Source: Rhizobium sp. P40RR-XXII
Lineage (GTDB): Bacteria > Pseudomonadota > Alphaproteobacteria > Rhizobiales > Rhizobiaceae
Direction: 5' to 3'
DNA: 64,000 nucleotides
Assembly (NCBI RefSeq): GCF_012641405.1
Contig: NZ_JABAII010000006.1
Span: forward strand, 62,001 to 126,000
The notes under the pieces were generated by a model. The model saw only the letters and a program-made list of their open reading frames with translations, had not been told where the DNA came from and made no database searches. Position numbers and translations under genes: made by a program. Every line of letters begins with the position of its first letter. The first letter of the stretch is position 1. Positions 1 through 8,952 of the stretch are shown in pieces.

Positions 1-557
1 ACTTGTCCGCCAAGCGTGCGATAGCGACTGCCGCCTATAATCTGTTGACGCCGCGCGCGGCGATCTTTCTCGATGCAGGCACCACCGTTCTCCAGCTTGC
101 GCGCCTTATCCGTCTCAACCCAATGCCGCTTCGCATCTTCACCAACGGCCTGACCGTCGCGCAGGAGTTTCTCAACATCCCCAATTTGGACGTCGTCTTG
201 CTTGGCGGGCATCTGCGCAGCGAGAATGCCTCGCTGGTCGGCCCGCAGGCCGAAGAGATGCTGGAATCCATCTGGTTCGACCAGCTCTTTCTCGGCGCAA
301 GTGCCATCAGCCCCGACGGCGCGATCTACAGCGTCGACAGCGCGGAGGCGAGCCTCAACAAATGCATGCTTGCCCGCTCTGCCCATCGCTTTGTGCTCGC
401 CGACTCCTCGAAATTCGGCACGATGACAACCTATAAGGTCGCCCCATTGAGCGCGGTGAAGGTGATTACCGATGCGGGACTTTCCACGCATTGGCGCGGT
501 GAACTCGCCAATCTCGGCGTCGAGATGACGATTGCGGAGCTGGGAGCGCCGGAATGA
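1..557 (+). CDS. DeoR-family regulator, C-terminal part
   Basis: The reading frame is open from the first bases, so the N-terminal winged-helix DNA-binding domain lies outside the window. About 184 residues of the C-terminal effector domain remain. They carry the DeoR-type ligand/isomerase-like fold, with the typical DAGTT segment near residue 24 and LGG, VGP and FLGAS stretches. DeoR regulators usually repress neighbouring sugar genes and are released by a phosphorylated sugar. The stop overlaps the next gene's start (ATGA), so this regulator is translated with the kinase and probably controls the whole transport operon. The family is confident; the ligand is inferred to be an amino-sugar or ketohexose phosphate from the neighbours. 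Confidence 0.85.
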   Translation, partial: LSAKRAIATAAYNLLTPRAAIFLDAGTTVLQLARLIRLNPMPLRIFTNGLTVAQEFLNIPNLDVVLLGGHLRSENASLVGPQAEEMLESIWFDQLFLGASAISPDGAIYSVDSAEASLNKCMLARSAHRFVLADSSKFGTMTTYKVAPLSAVKVITDAGLSTHWRGELANLGVEMTIAELGAPE

Positions 558-1552
558 GCGACGACCTGATCCTCGGCATCGACGGCGGCGGCAGCAAGGT
601 GCTGGTCGCACTTGCAGACAGGGCCGGCAACGTGCTGCGGATGTCGCGCGGCAGCGGCGTCAATCCAATGGACAATCCGAACTGGCGGTGCGAACTGGAT
701 CGCTCCTTACGTCCCTTCATGCAGGAACAGCAACTGGCCGCCGTCGCCGCCGCCTTGCCCGCCTATGGTGAGGTGGTCCGGCTGTCGGAACAGCAGCGCG
801 AGGCGATCGAAAAGAGTTTCCCCAAGACACGGCAGCATATTCTCAACGATGTCGACGCAGCTCATCTCGGCGCCTTTGCCGGCCGGCCCGGCATTTTGAT
901 CCTGTCCGGCACCGGTTCGATGGCCTGGGCGCGTAATGGCGCCGGCGTATCCGCGCGCGTCGGCGGCTGGGGCGATGTCATCGGTGATGAGGGCAGCAGC
1001 TATTGGATCGGACGGGCGGCGCTTAGCCTCGTCAGCCAGAGCCTCGACGGACGCGCGGCCCCAACCGCGCTGGCAAAGGCAATGTTCGAATTCCTGAATC
1101 TCGACAGTGTCGACCCGGTCAATGCACTCGGCGGATGGGCGAGCGAACTCGAAAACCCTCGTGCCAATATCGCCACCCTTTCCGTTCTCGTCGATCGCGT
1201 CGCGCGCGCCGGCGATGGCGCGGCAAAGCAGCTGATCGAACAGGCCGCATCCGAGCTTGCAAAGCATGTCGAAGCCATATCGCCGCATTGCAATCCAGCC
1301 ACAGACTGGACCTATGCGGGCGGAACATTTGCAAGCCGCTCTTTGCTTGCCGCACTCGAGCGGCGGATCGGCCGCGCCGCCGCAATACCGAAGCTTCCTC
1401 CCATCGGCGGCGCCCTCCTGGCAGCCGCCCGTCTTCTCGACTGGCCGGTGGATGACGGCTGGATCACGCAAATCGCCGCAACGGCAAAGACCGCAGTGGT
1501 GCATTCAAGTGAAGCAGACCTCAATAACAAGGAAAGAAGGGAACATGCGTAA
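554..1552 (+). CDS. BadF/BadG-type sugar kinase (N-acetylhexosamine kinase-like)
   Basis: A 332-residue protein of the BadF/BadG/BcrA/BcrD ASKHA ATPase family. The phosphate-1 loop GIDGGGSK is at the N-terminus, an LSGTGS adenosine/phosphate motif near residue 118, a GGWGDVIGDEGS segment follows, and IGGALLAA is near the C-terminus. Family members of this length are usually N-acetylglucosamine kinases, so it probably phosphorylates the imported sugar in the cytosol. The start overlaps the regulator's stop (ATGA), and its own stop overlaps the next start by eight bases, indicating tight translational coupling. The exact sugar (GlcNAc, GalNAc, glucosamine or galactosamine) cannot be told from sequence alone. 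Confidence 0.85.
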   Translation: MSDDLILGIDGGGSKVLVALADRAGNVLRMSRGSGVNPMDNPNWRCELDRSLRPFMQEQQLAAVAAALPAYGEVVRLSEQQREAIEKSFPKTRQHILNDVDAAHLGAFAGRPGILILSGTGSMAWARNGAGVSARVGGWGDVIGDEGSSYWIGRAALSLVSQSLDGRAAPTALAKAMFEFLNLDSVDPVNALGGWASELENPRANIATLSVLVDRVARAGDGAAKQLIEQAASELAKHVEAISPHCNPATDWTYAGGTFASRSLLAALERRIGRAAAIPKLPPIGGALLAAARLLDWPVDDGWITQIAATAKTAVVHSSEADLNNKERREHA

Positions 1553-2801
1553 AATCACTTTGCCATTCGTCGCCTTGGCGGCACTCATTGCCGCCGTTCC
1601 GGCTCTCGCTCAGAATGCGAAACCGCTTGCCGGCCAATCGATCACGGTGCTGATGCCCTCGCCGCAGGCAGCGAATATCGCCGGCGATTTCGAGGCCGAA
1701 ACCGGTATCCACGTCAACATGCAGACCCTGTCATGGGACGATATCCGGCCGAAGCTGGTCACCTCGCTGATTGCTGGTGCCGCGCCTGCCGATGTCACCG
1801 AATTCGACTGGTCGTGGACCGGCCAATTCAGCGCTGCAGACTGGTATCTGCCGCTCAATGACGTCATCGATGCGGATTCCGTCAAGGATATCGGCGTTTC
1901 CAGGATCTTCACGGTCAACGGCAATCTTCTCGGCGTGCCCTATACGAATGATTTCCGCGTCATGCTGATCAACAAGAAGCACTTCGCGGATGCAGGCATT
2001 GCTAAGATGCCAAAGACGCTCGATGAGCTGGTTGCCGCAGCAAAGCAGATCAAGGAGAAGAAGGTCGCGACCTATCCGATCGGCCTGCCGCTTTCGGCGA
2101 CCGAAGGTGCGTCGACCAGCTGGTATCTGCTAACGAAAGCCTTCGGCGGCGAGCTGTTCGACCAGGATTTCAAGCCACTCTTCGTCTCAAAGGATTCCGC
2201 CGGCTACAAGGCGCTCGCCTTTGAGCTAATGCTGCTGAAGGAAGGACTGGTCGATCCCGCCTCCACCGGCCTCAAGGACAGCCAGATCAATGAAAGCATG
2301 TTCGCTCAGGGCGTCACCAGTATCATGATTTCGGGCGAGCCCGGCAGGATCGGTCAGATGAACGATCCCAAGCAGTCGAAAGTGGCGGGCCAGATCGAGG
2401 CAATCCTGGTGCCAACCGCCAGCGGCGAAACCCGCAGTTTCGGCCTGCCAGAAGCGCTCGCCATTCCCCGCGTTTCGCAGAACAGGGAAGCCGCCATCGC
2501 CTTCGTCAAATGGTTTACGAGCAAGGAGTTCCAGAAGAAGAACGCGGCCAATGGCGCCTTACCGACCCGCACTTCGGCGTTGGCCGAGCTCAATGCTGCC
2601 GGCGAACTGCAGAGCGGCGACGCGCTGGTGGCCCAGTCGAAGACGGTCGAGCCGCTATTCCAACAGGGCACACCCCCCTGGTATCCGGAATTTTCGAGCG
2701 CGGTGAATACGGCGATCAATAGCGCCGCGAAAGGCCAGGTCACCGTCGATCAGGCCGTGCAGAACATTGCAGAAGCGGCAAAACAGGCATCGGCGCAATG
2801 A
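1545..2801 (+). CDS. ABC sugar transporter, periplasmic binding protein
   Basis: A 418-residue family-1 (MalE/UgpB-like) extracellular solute-binding protein. It opens with a clear signal peptide (MRKIT, then a hydrophobic core ending ALA, cleavage about residue 22) and continues with the two-lobed binding-protein pattern. The start at 1545 was chosen because the upstream frame has no signal peptide while this ATG has both the signal and a purine-rich GGAAAGAAGG Shine-Dalgarno. It would capture the sugar in the periplasm for the two permeases that follow; its stop overlaps the first permease start (ATGA). Ligand unknown; the kinase, SIS and KbaZ neighbours point to an amino sugar or ketohexose. 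Confidence 0.9.
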   Translation: MRKITLPFVALAALIAAVPALAQNAKPLAGQSITVLMPSPQAANIAGDFEAETGIHVNMQTLSWDDIRPKLVTSLIAGAAPADVTEFDWSWTGQFSAADWYLPLNDVIDADSVKDIGVSRIFTVNGNLLGVPYTNDFRVMLINKKHFADAGIAKMPKTLDELVAAAKQIKEKKVATYPIGLPLSATEGASTSWYLLTKAFGGELFDQDFKPLFVSKDSAGYKALAFELMLLKEGLVDPASTGLKDSQINESMFAQGVTSIMISGEPGRIGQMNDPKQSKVAGQIEAILVPTASGETRSFGLPEALAIPRVSQNREAAIAFVKWFTSKEFQKKNAANGALPTRTSALAELNAAGELQSGDALVAQSKTVEPLFQQGTPPWYPEFSSAVNTAINSAAKGQVTVDQAVQNIAEAAKQASAQ

Positions 2802-3715
2802 CAATCGCAATCTCTGCCGGTGGCAGGAGCAAGCGTGGTGCCGGCGTCAAGGCCGACACCACGCTCGGAATCCTGCTTGTTTTACCGATCCTGATCACGA
2901 TGGCAGCCCTGGTCTTCTTCCCGATCGGAAGGACCGTCTGGGACAGCCTGCACAGGATTAATCCAATGCAGGCCGGCACGCCCTTTGTCGGCCTCGAGAA
3001 CTACACCCGCATGTTCTCCGACGCGCAGTTGGGCACGACCTGGGTCAATACGCTTCTTTACGTTGTGCTCGCAGTTATGGCCGAAACGGTCTTCGGCGTG
3101 CTTGCAGCCGCCCTCATCAATCAGGTTAAGGTCGGCCGGCAATGGCTGCTCGCGGCCGTCGTCCTGCCCTGGGCGCTGCCGGGGGTCGTCAATGCGGTGA
3201 TATGGCTCTGGATCTATCAGCCCGGTGCCGGATTGCTGAACGGCATTCTGTCGGCTATGGGCCTGCCTTTTGAAAACCACGTCTGGTTCAACGATCGCAC
3301 CAGCGCCATCATCGCGGTGACCGTGGTTCACGTCTGGCGCATGATGCCGCTGACCGTCGTCATCGTGCTGGCCGCCATGCAGAGTGTTCCGGCACATCTC
3401 TATGAGGCAGCGCGCATCGACGGCGCCACGCGCACGCAGATGTTTACCCTCGTCACGCTTCCGCTGGTGCGCAGCGCGATTGCCGTCGCCATGACCAATG
3501 CGACCGTCAACGCATTCAACCTCTTCGACGAGGCCTGGGTCCTGGCCGGCTCCAGCCTCGAGACGAGGCCCGTTCTCGTCCAGATCTATCTCGAGACGTT
3601 CCAGAACCTGCGTTTCTCCTACGGGATGGCGCTATCGCTCGTGATCACGCTGGTCTCGCTGCTGGTTTCGCTCGTCTATGTCCTGCGCGTCTATCGCAAC
3701 ACCCGGTTTGACTGA
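2798..3715 (+). CDS. ABC sugar transporter permease (MalF/UgpA-like)
   Basis: A 305-residue inner-membrane permease with about six hydrophobic segments. The binding-protein-dependent EAA loop is readable as YEAARIDGATRTQMFTLVTLP around residues 205-225 and docks onto the ATPase. It starts inside the binding-protein stop (ATGA) and ends with the overlapping TGATG of the second permease. It forms a heterodimeric channel with that permease, energised by the ATPase at 6907-7971. Confidence 0.92.
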   Translation: MTIAISAGGRSKRGAGVKADTTLGILLVLPILITMAALVFFPIGRTVWDSLHRINPMQAGTPFVGLENYTRMFSDAQLGTTWVNTLLYVVLAVMAETVFGVLAAALINQVKVGRQWLLAAVVLPWALPGVVNAVIWLWIYQPGAGLLNGILSAMGLPFENHVWFNDRTSAIIAVTVVHVWRMMPLTVVIVLAAMQSVPAHLYEAARIDGATRTQMFTLVTLPLVRSAIAVAMTNATVNAFNLFDEAWVLAGSSLETRPVLVQIYLETFQNLRFSYGMALSLVITLVSLLVSLVYVLRVYRNTRFD

Positions 3716-4572
3716 TGAAACAGAGCCTTTCCTATCGTTTGCTTATCTGGGCCGGTGTAGCGCTTCTGCTGATCTGGTCGCTCGGACCGATCTATTGGAC
3801 GCTCGCAAGCTCCATCACCCCGACCGAGGATTTCTCGGTTAGACCGATCCATTTTTTCCCACAGCATTTCACGCTGGATCATTTCTCGCGCCTGCTCGGC
3901 ATTGATATCGCGAGAATCGGCGGGGTGCAGGTCTGGTCGCAGTTCCGTGCCGCGCTGATCAACAGCGTCGTGACCTCGGTTGCCGCAACGCTTTTTTGCG
4001 TCGCGATCTCCGCGCTGGGCGCCTACGCCTTCACGCGCATCCGGTTTCCCGGCAGGGGTTTTCTGTTTGCGGCTGTTGTCGCTACGCTTGCAATTCCGGG
4101 CTATGCGGTACTGATCCCGCTTTACCGGATCATGATCAGCCTGCATCTGGTCGACACCTATGTCGGCGTCGCACTGATCTACGTGTCGGCCTACCTACCG
4201 CTATCCCTATGGCTGCTGCGGAGCGTCTTCGAGGCCCTGCCGATCGCGCTTGAAGAGGCGGCACAGCTCGACGGTGCCGGCAGGCTCTACATCTTCTTCA
4301 ACATCGTTTTGCCGCTTGCGGGTCCCGGCCTGACGGCGGCGGCAATCCTGACCTTTCTTGGCGCATGGGGACAGTATCTCGTCCCGCTCATCTTCTCGCC
4401 GCAGGCGACGAAACCTTTGACGGTGCTGATCCCCGAATTCGTCACCAAGAACTTCATCGACTATGGGCTGATCACGGCAAGCGGAGCAATTGCCATCATC
4501 ATTCCCGCCCTGGTTGTCATCTTTCTCAATCGATACCTCGTCAGCGGTCTGCTGGCCGGATCGGTCAAGTGA
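3715..4572 (+). CDS. ABC sugar transporter permease (MalG/UgpE-like)
   Basis: A 285-residue permease of the MalG type with six predicted membrane segments and an EAA loop reading LEEAAQLDGAGRLYIFFNIVLP around residues 178-199. It overlaps the preceding permease by one base (TGATG) and is followed 12 bases later by the SIS-domain gene, so both belong to one transcript. Partner of the permease at 2798-3715. Confidence 0.92.
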   Translation: MKQSLSYRLLIWAGVALLLIWSLGPIYWTLASSITPTEDFSVRPIHFFPQHFTLDHFSRLLGIDIARIGGVQVWSQFRAALINSVVTSVAATLFCVAISALGAYAFTRIRFPGRGFLFAAVVATLAIPGYAVLIPLYRIMISLHLVDTYVGVALIYVSAYLPLSLWLLRSVFEALPIALEEAAQLDGAGRLYIFFNIVLPLAGPGLTAAAILTFLGAWGQYLVPLIFSPQATKPLTVLIPEFVTKNFIDYGLITASGAIAIIIPALVVIFLNRYLVSGLLAGSVK

Positions 4573-4584
4573 ATCGGAGCTAGC

Positions 4585-5538
4585 ATGAATACGACGGAAA
4601 AGGTGATTTTCGAGCAATTCTCCTATTGGGAGAAGGCGATCGGATCAGTCTCCACCCCGCATGATGCCGAACTAACGGTTTTTCTCGGCTGCGGGACATC
4701 CTACAATCTTGCCCTGTCGCTTGCGGCACATGCCAATCGCGCCGGCTATCCTGCGATTGCGGTGCCGGGCGCTGAATGGCTGAACCGGCCGGCCGTCTTC
4801 TGGCCGCGCTGGCAGAAGGTCCATCTGGTAGCCCTTTCCCGCAGCGGTGAAACAACGGAAACCGTTGCCGCCGCCAGGGCAAGCCGCAAAGCCGGTGTGT
4901 TCGTCACCGCCATTACGGTCGAGCCCGAAAGCTCGCTTGCCAGGAATTGCGATCGGCTGATCGAAGCTCAGACCCATGACGACGAAGGGATCGTCATGAC
5001 GGTTTCGGCAAGCTTGATGCTGCTATTGGGCATGCAGATGGTCGGCGTAAAAGTCCCGCCATCGATTGTCCAGTCTGCACGCCGGCTGGCCGATCAGCTC
5101 GATGCTGCTCTTCCGAAGGTCATCGAAGGTCGCTCGCATTTCGTTTTCCTTGGCAGCGGATCGCTCTACGGCATTGCCCTGGAAGGTGCCTTGAAGCTGA
5201 TGGAAATGAGCCAGATCATCACCCAGGGCTTCCATCCCCTGGAATACCGCCATGGACCGATCAGCCTCGTCGATAAGAACACCACAGTCGTCATGCTCTA
5301 CAGCGCCGATCAGAAGGCGGCTGAAGCGCTGCTGGTCGAGGAACTGCGGGAAAAGGGAGCAACCGTCCTCGGCTTCGGCGGTCCCGGCGACCTGGAACTG
5401 GCCGTCGATTGCGATCCGGCACTTGCCGGTCTCTGTGTGCTACCGGCCCTGCAGGTTCTTGGCGAACGGGCAGCGCAGTCGAAGGGTGTCGATACGGTAT
5501 CACCCCGTCATCTGACCAAGGTCGTGATGCTCGGATGA
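4585..5538 (+). CDS. SIS-domain sugar-phosphate isomerase/deaminase (AgaS-like)
   Basis: A 317-residue protein with two SIS (sugar isomerase) domains. The first phosphate-binding segment is GCGTSYN near residue 32 with SRSGETTET near residue 90; the second half contains FLGSGSLYGIALEGALKLMEM and EYRHGP. This arrangement matches the isomerase half of GlmS and the AgaS family, which convert hexosamine 6-phosphates to ketohexose 6-phosphates with loss of ammonia. No glutaminase domain is present, which favours a deaminating role. With KbaZ next door the natural substrate could be galactosamine 6-phosphate (product tagatose 6-phosphate), but glucosamine 6-phosphate cannot be excluded. The start ATG is 12 bases after the permease; the stop overlaps the next start (ATGA). 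Confidence 0.8.
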   Translation: MNTTEKVIFEQFSYWEKAIGSVSTPHDAELTVFLGCGTSYNLALSLAAHANRAGYPAIAVPGAEWLNRPAVFWPRWQKVHLVALSRSGETTETVAAARASRKAGVFVTAITVEPESSLARNCDRLIEAQTHDDEGIVMTVSASLMLLLGMQMVGVKVPPSIVQSARRLADQLDAALPKVIEGRSHFVFLGSGSLYGIALEGALKLMEMSQIITQGFHPLEYRHGPISLVDKNTTVVMLYSADQKAAEALLVEELREKGATVLGFGGPGDLELAVDCDPALAGLCVLPALQVLGERAAQSKGVDTVSPRHLTKVVMLG

Positions 5539-6833
5539 ACGCCTGCGTCGAACACAATCGCAGCGTTGCGCTGAAGAAGCTTCTCGGTAATCGCGTCAAG
5601 ACGTTGCCGCGCGGACTCACGTCGGTCTGCTCGGCGCATCCGCTTGTCATCGAGGCGGCGCTCAGGCGTGCAGCCTGCGGCGACACGGTCGCGCTGATCG
5701 AGGCGACCTGCAATCAGGTCAATCAGGACGGCGGTTACACCGGGATGACGCCCCGCGACTTCCGCCGCTTCGTCGAGGACATCGCCGCCGCAGTCGGCTT
5801 TCCCATCGATCGCCTCATCATCGGAGGCGATCATCTCGGGCCGAACCCGTGGAAGAAGCTGTCGGCAAAGCAAGCAATGGTGAAGGCCGAGGCGATGATT
5901 GCGGCCTATGTCGAAGCGGGTTTCGAAAAGATCCATCTCGATACATCGATGGGCTGCGCAGGCGAGCCCGTGGCCTTGGCCGACGAGCTGACAGCGGAGC
6001 GCGCTGCGCGGCTTGCCCGCATAGCGGAACAGGCGGCTCTTCGTTTTGGTCGCCGCCCGCCCGTCTACATTATCGGAACCGAGATCCCGCCGCCCGGCGG
6101 CGCTACCCATGCCCTCGACGAGCTCGAGGTGACGCGACCAGAGGCTGCGATAAACACACTGGCAGTGCATCGTGCCGCCTTTGCGAAGGCCGGCGTCGAA
6201 GATGCTCTGGAGCGGGTGATCGCTATCGTCGTCCAGCCCGGCGTCGAGTTCGGCAATGCCAATGTCGTCCTCTACAGACCGGATCGCGTGCATGGTTTGG
6301 TTGCCGCTCTCGACCAAATGCCCGGCCTGCTTTTCGAAGCGCATTCCACCGACTACCAGCCTGGAGAGGCGCTTGCCGCCCTCGTGAAGGGCGGTTTCGC
6401 AATCCTCAAGGTCGGCCCGGGCCTGACCTTCGCCTTGCGAGAAGCGCTCTATGGACTCGACACCATTGCGTCGGTTCTCGCCGGAGAGGCTTTGCCTGGC
6501 GCGATCTACGCGACCATGGAATCCGTCATGCTTGAAAATCCGGGTCATTGGAATTCCCACTATGGCGGATCGGCCGGGGAACAGCGCCTGCAGCGGCACT
6601 TCAGCTATAGCGACCGAATCCGCTACTACTGGCCGGACGAGAAGGCAGCAGCGGCAGTCGAGACTCTGCTAGCGCGCTTCGATGGCGATATTCCCGAAAC
6701 GCTCATCAGCCAATATCTCGCCCGGATCTACCCGGCCGTGCTCGCAAAAAAAGTTCCGCCTCGTGCGCGCGATCTCTGCATTGCTGCGATCGATGCAGCC
6801 CTGGCGCCCTATTGCGCCGCAACCACCGCATAG
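5535..6833 (+). CDS. kbaZ: GatZ/KbaZ family protein (tagatose-bisphosphate aldolase accessory subunit or ketohexose-phosphate epimerase)
   Basis: A 432-residue class-II-aldolase-like TIM-barrel protein. Family signatures include IEATCNQVNQDGGYTGMTP near residue 50, GGDHLGPNPW near 98 and HLDTSMGC near 135, with an FEAHSTDYQ segment later; these conserved Asp/His/Glu residues fit a metal-binding site. In Escherichia coli, KbaZ/GatZ is a subunit needed for stability of the KbaY/GatY aldolase. No KbaY/GatY is seen here. Standalone relatives have been described as ketohexose-phosphate 4-epimerases, which would suit a protein placed beside an AgaS-like enzyme. The start at 5535 forms ATGA with the SIS gene stop; the longer upstream frame is only the shadow of the previous gene. 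Confidence 0.85.
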   Translation: MNACVEHNRSVALKKLLGNRVKTLPRGLTSVCSAHPLVIEAALRRAACGDTVALIEATCNQVNQDGGYTGMTPRDFRRFVEDIAAAVGFPIDRLIIGGDHLGPNPWKKLSAKQAMVKAEAMIAAYVEAGFEKIHLDTSMGCAGEPVALADELTAERAARLARIAEQAALRFGRRPPVYIIGTEIPPPGGATHALDELEVTRPEAAINTLAVHRAAFAKAGVEDALERVIAIVVQPGVEFGNANVVLYRPDRVHGLVAALDQMPGLLFEAHSTDYQPGEALAALVKGGFAILKVGPGLTFALREALYGLDTIASVLAGEALPGAIYATMESVMLENPGHWNSHYGGSAGEQRLQRHFSYSDRIRYYWPDEKAAAAVETLLARFDGDIPETLISQYLARIYPAVLAKKVPPRARDLCIAAIDAALAPYCAATTA

Positions 6834-6906
6834 GCCGACTTGGCGCCTGCAAGGCCTGCGAGGTCGCGGCCGATCGAGCAACACGCTTTTCTATTTGGAG
6901 ATCATT

Positions 6907-7971
6907 ATGGCATCAGTAAGCGTGACGAACGTCCGCAAGAGCTACGGTCATTTCGAAGTTCTGCATGGGGTGAATATCGATATCGAAGACGGTGAGTTCG
7001 TCATTCTCGTCGGGCCTTCGGGCTGCGGAAAATCGACCCTTCTTCGCATGATCGCCGGGCTTGAGGAGATCAGCGGCGGCGATGTCGCCATCGGCGGCAA
7101 GGTGGTCAACGATGTCGAGCCTAAGAGCCGCGATATCGCCATGGTGTTTCAATCCTATGCCCTTTATCCGCACATGACTGTCGAGGCGAACATGGGCTTT
7201 TCGCTCCGGCTGGCGAAGGCGCCGAAGGAGGAGACCCAGCGGCGCGTGCGCGGCGCTGCGCAGATTTTGGGGCTTGAGAACCTCCTCGACCGCTATCCGC
7301 GCAACCTGTCCGGCGGCCAGCGCCAGCGCGTCGCCATGGGCCGTGCGATCGTGCGCCAGCCGCAAGTGTTTCTGTTCGATGAACCGCTATCGAACCTGGA
7401 TGCTAAGCTGCGCGTCCAGATGCGCTCCGAAATCAAGCAGCTACACCAGCGCCTGCGCACGACGACCATCTACGTCACGCACGACCAGATCGAGGCCATG
7501 ACGATGGCGGACCGGATCGTGGTCATGCGAGATGGTTATGTCGAGCAGATCGGCTCGCCTCTTGAGCTTTATGATCGGCCGGCCAACCTTTTTGTCGCCG
7601 GCTTCATCGGCTCTCCAGGGATGAATCTCATCCGTGGCAAGATCAGCAGTACCGGCGCGCTGGAATTCGTCGCCGATGGCGGCGGGCGCCTGCCGCTGCC
7701 GGAAGGGCTCGATCTCACGCAAGGGGCCGAGGTCTTCTATGGCATTCGGCCGGAAAACATCTCGATCAGTGAAGGCGGGATCGATGCTGAAGTCGTGGTC
7801 GTGGAGCCCACCGGAGCAGAGACGCTGATCGTCTCCCGCATAGGGCAGGACAATCTCGTGATGGCGTTGCGCGAGAGGGTAAGTGCGCGGGCTGGAGAGC
7901 GTCTCTCGCTGATGCCCGACCTTGGAAGGCTGCATCTTTTCGACGGAGCGACGGGCCGTCGGCTTGAATGA
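6907..7971 (+). CDS. ABC sugar transporter ATPase (UgpC/MalK-like)
   Basis: A 354-residue CUT1 ATPase. Walker A GPSGCGKST lies at residues 36-44, the Q-loop in MVFQSYALYPHM, the signature LSGGQ around 135, and Walker B FLFDEP followed by the D-loop SNLDAK around 155-165. The C-terminal third is the OB-like regulatory domain typical of MalK/UgpC. It powers the permease pair at 2798-4572. Start ATG 6907 is preceded by a weak TTGGAG Shine-Dalgarno and lies 73 bases after kbaZ, so it is the last gene of the operon. Confidence 0.93.
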   Translation: MASVSVTNVRKSYGHFEVLHGVNIDIEDGEFVILVGPSGCGKSTLLRMIAGLEEISGGDVAIGGKVVNDVEPKSRDIAMVFQSYALYPHMTVEANMGFSLRLAKAPKEETQRRVRGAAQILGLENLLDRYPRNLSGGQRQRVAMGRAIVRQPQVFLFDEPLSNLDAKLRVQMRSEIKQLHQRLRTTTIYVTHDQIEAMTMADRIVVMRDGYVEQIGSPLELYDRPANLFVAGFIGSPGMNLIRGKISSTGALEFVADGGGRLPLPEGLDLTQGAEVFYGIRPENISISEGGIDAEVVVVEPTGAETLIVSRIGQDNLVMALRERVSARAGERLSLMPDLGRLHLFDGATGRRLE

Positions 7972-8017
7972 GCTAACCTTTCTCGATCGAAGTTCGTCGC
8001 AAAGGTTGTGCGCCTAC

Positions 8018-8075
8018 TTGACTTATTCATAACTCTTTGGCTATCAATTAAATCAATAGCCAAAGAGTTATGAAT
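8018..8075. promoter_or_regulatory. Perfect 20-bp inverted repeat in the ArsR promoter (probable operator)
   Basis: Arms 8025-8044 and 8056-8075 are exact reverse complements of each other, separated by 11 AT-rich bases. A TTGACT box at 8019-8024 abuts the left arm, so the repeat covers the spacer and -10 zone of the promoter and ends five bases before the ArsR start at 8080. The position and symmetry are those of an autoregulatory ArsR-family operator. The repeat is read directly; binding by the adjacent regulator is inferred. Confidence 0.75.
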
Positions 8076-8079
8076 TGCC

Positions 8080-8403
8080 ATGGCAAAAGCTCACGATCCA
8101 ATTTTCAGGGCTCTCGCCGATCCGACGCGGCGGGCGATCTTCGAGCGATTGTGCCACGATGGCGATCAGACAGTCGCCGCACTTACCGCTTATGCCGGCG
8201 TGTCTCAACCAGGTGTTTCAAAGCATCTCGCCGTTCTAAAACAGGCAGGGCTGGTGTGTGACCGGCACGAAGGACGCCAGACCCATTACAGCGTACAGCG
8301 AGACGCCCTTAAGCCGCTGGTTGATTGGGCAGGCCAAATGGCTGGCTTTTGGGAGGGCAAGCTCGACGATCTCGAAGACTTGCTCGGCAGGATGGACCAA
8401 TGA
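8080..8403 (+). CDS. ArsR-family HTH regulator
   Basis: A 107-residue winged-helix protein opening with FRALADPTRRAIFERL and containing the recognition helix GVSQPGVSKHLAVLKQAGLV around residues 44-63. It lacks the metal-binding ELCVC motif of arsenical sensors, as is usual for ArsR proteins paired with SRPBCC partners. It is translationally coupled to the SRPBCC gene (ATGA). It probably represses its own operon through the palindrome at 8025-8075. Confidence 0.9.
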   Translation: MAKAHDPIFRALADPTRRAIFERLCHDGDQTVAALTAYAGVSQPGVSKHLAVLKQAGLVCDRHEGRQTHYSVQRDALKPLVDWAGQMAGFWEGKLDDLEDLLGRMDQ

Positions 8404-8831
8404 AAGAAGTGTCGCCCGACTTGCGCGCTGTCGTCGTCGAGCGCGAAATCGCTCACCCGCCTGAGCGGATTTGGCGAGCCCTCACACAGCCGCATCTGAT
8501 GGCGGAATGGCTGATGAAGAACGATTTCGTTCCCGCCTTGGGTCACAGGTTTACTCTTCGCACCGACTGGGGCGGTGTTTTGGATTGCGAGGTGCTCGTT
8601 ATCGAGCCGAACAGCAGGCTATCCTACAGATGGAATTTCGCACATGACGATCCTGCTTTCGATCTGGAGAGTGTCGTGATCTTCACGCTGGCGCCGACGG
8701 TGAGAGGAACCCATCTGCGCGTGGAACAACTCGGCTTCCGACCGTATCAGAAACAGGCCTATGGAGGCGCCAAAGCGGGATGGCGGCAGTTCCTTAAAAG
8801 GCTTGAACAGGTGCTGGCGAACGTGAGTTGA
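8400..8831 (+). CDS. SRPBCC (AHSA1/START-like) domain protein
   Basis: A 143-residue protein of the helix-grip SRPBCC superfamily, with the AHSA1-type opening IAHPPERIWRALTQPHLMAEWLM and a C-terminal GWRQFLKRLEQVL helix. These small proteins bind hydrophobic ligands; the ligand here is unknown. Start 8400 is within the ATGA overlap with the ArsR gene, one of the commonest ArsR partners. The longer frame from 8325 is out-of-register read-through of the regulator and was not used. Confidence 0.88.
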   Translation: MKEVSPDLRAVVVEREIAHPPERIWRALTQPHLMAEWLMKNDFVPALGHRFTLRTDWGGVLDCEVLVIEPNSRLSYRWNFAHDDPAFDLESVVIFTLAPTVRGTHLRVEQLGFRPYQKQAYGGAKAGWRQFLKRLEQVLANVS

Positions 8832-8952
8832 GACCACAGTCGGCAAGCCGAGGATGTCATCATGCTTAGACTGCCCCACCGCCTTCGTTCGTCGGACATG
8901 GTATCCTGTTTGACGATGTGCCGAGTAGCAAAATTAGGAATTGGATGAGGAC

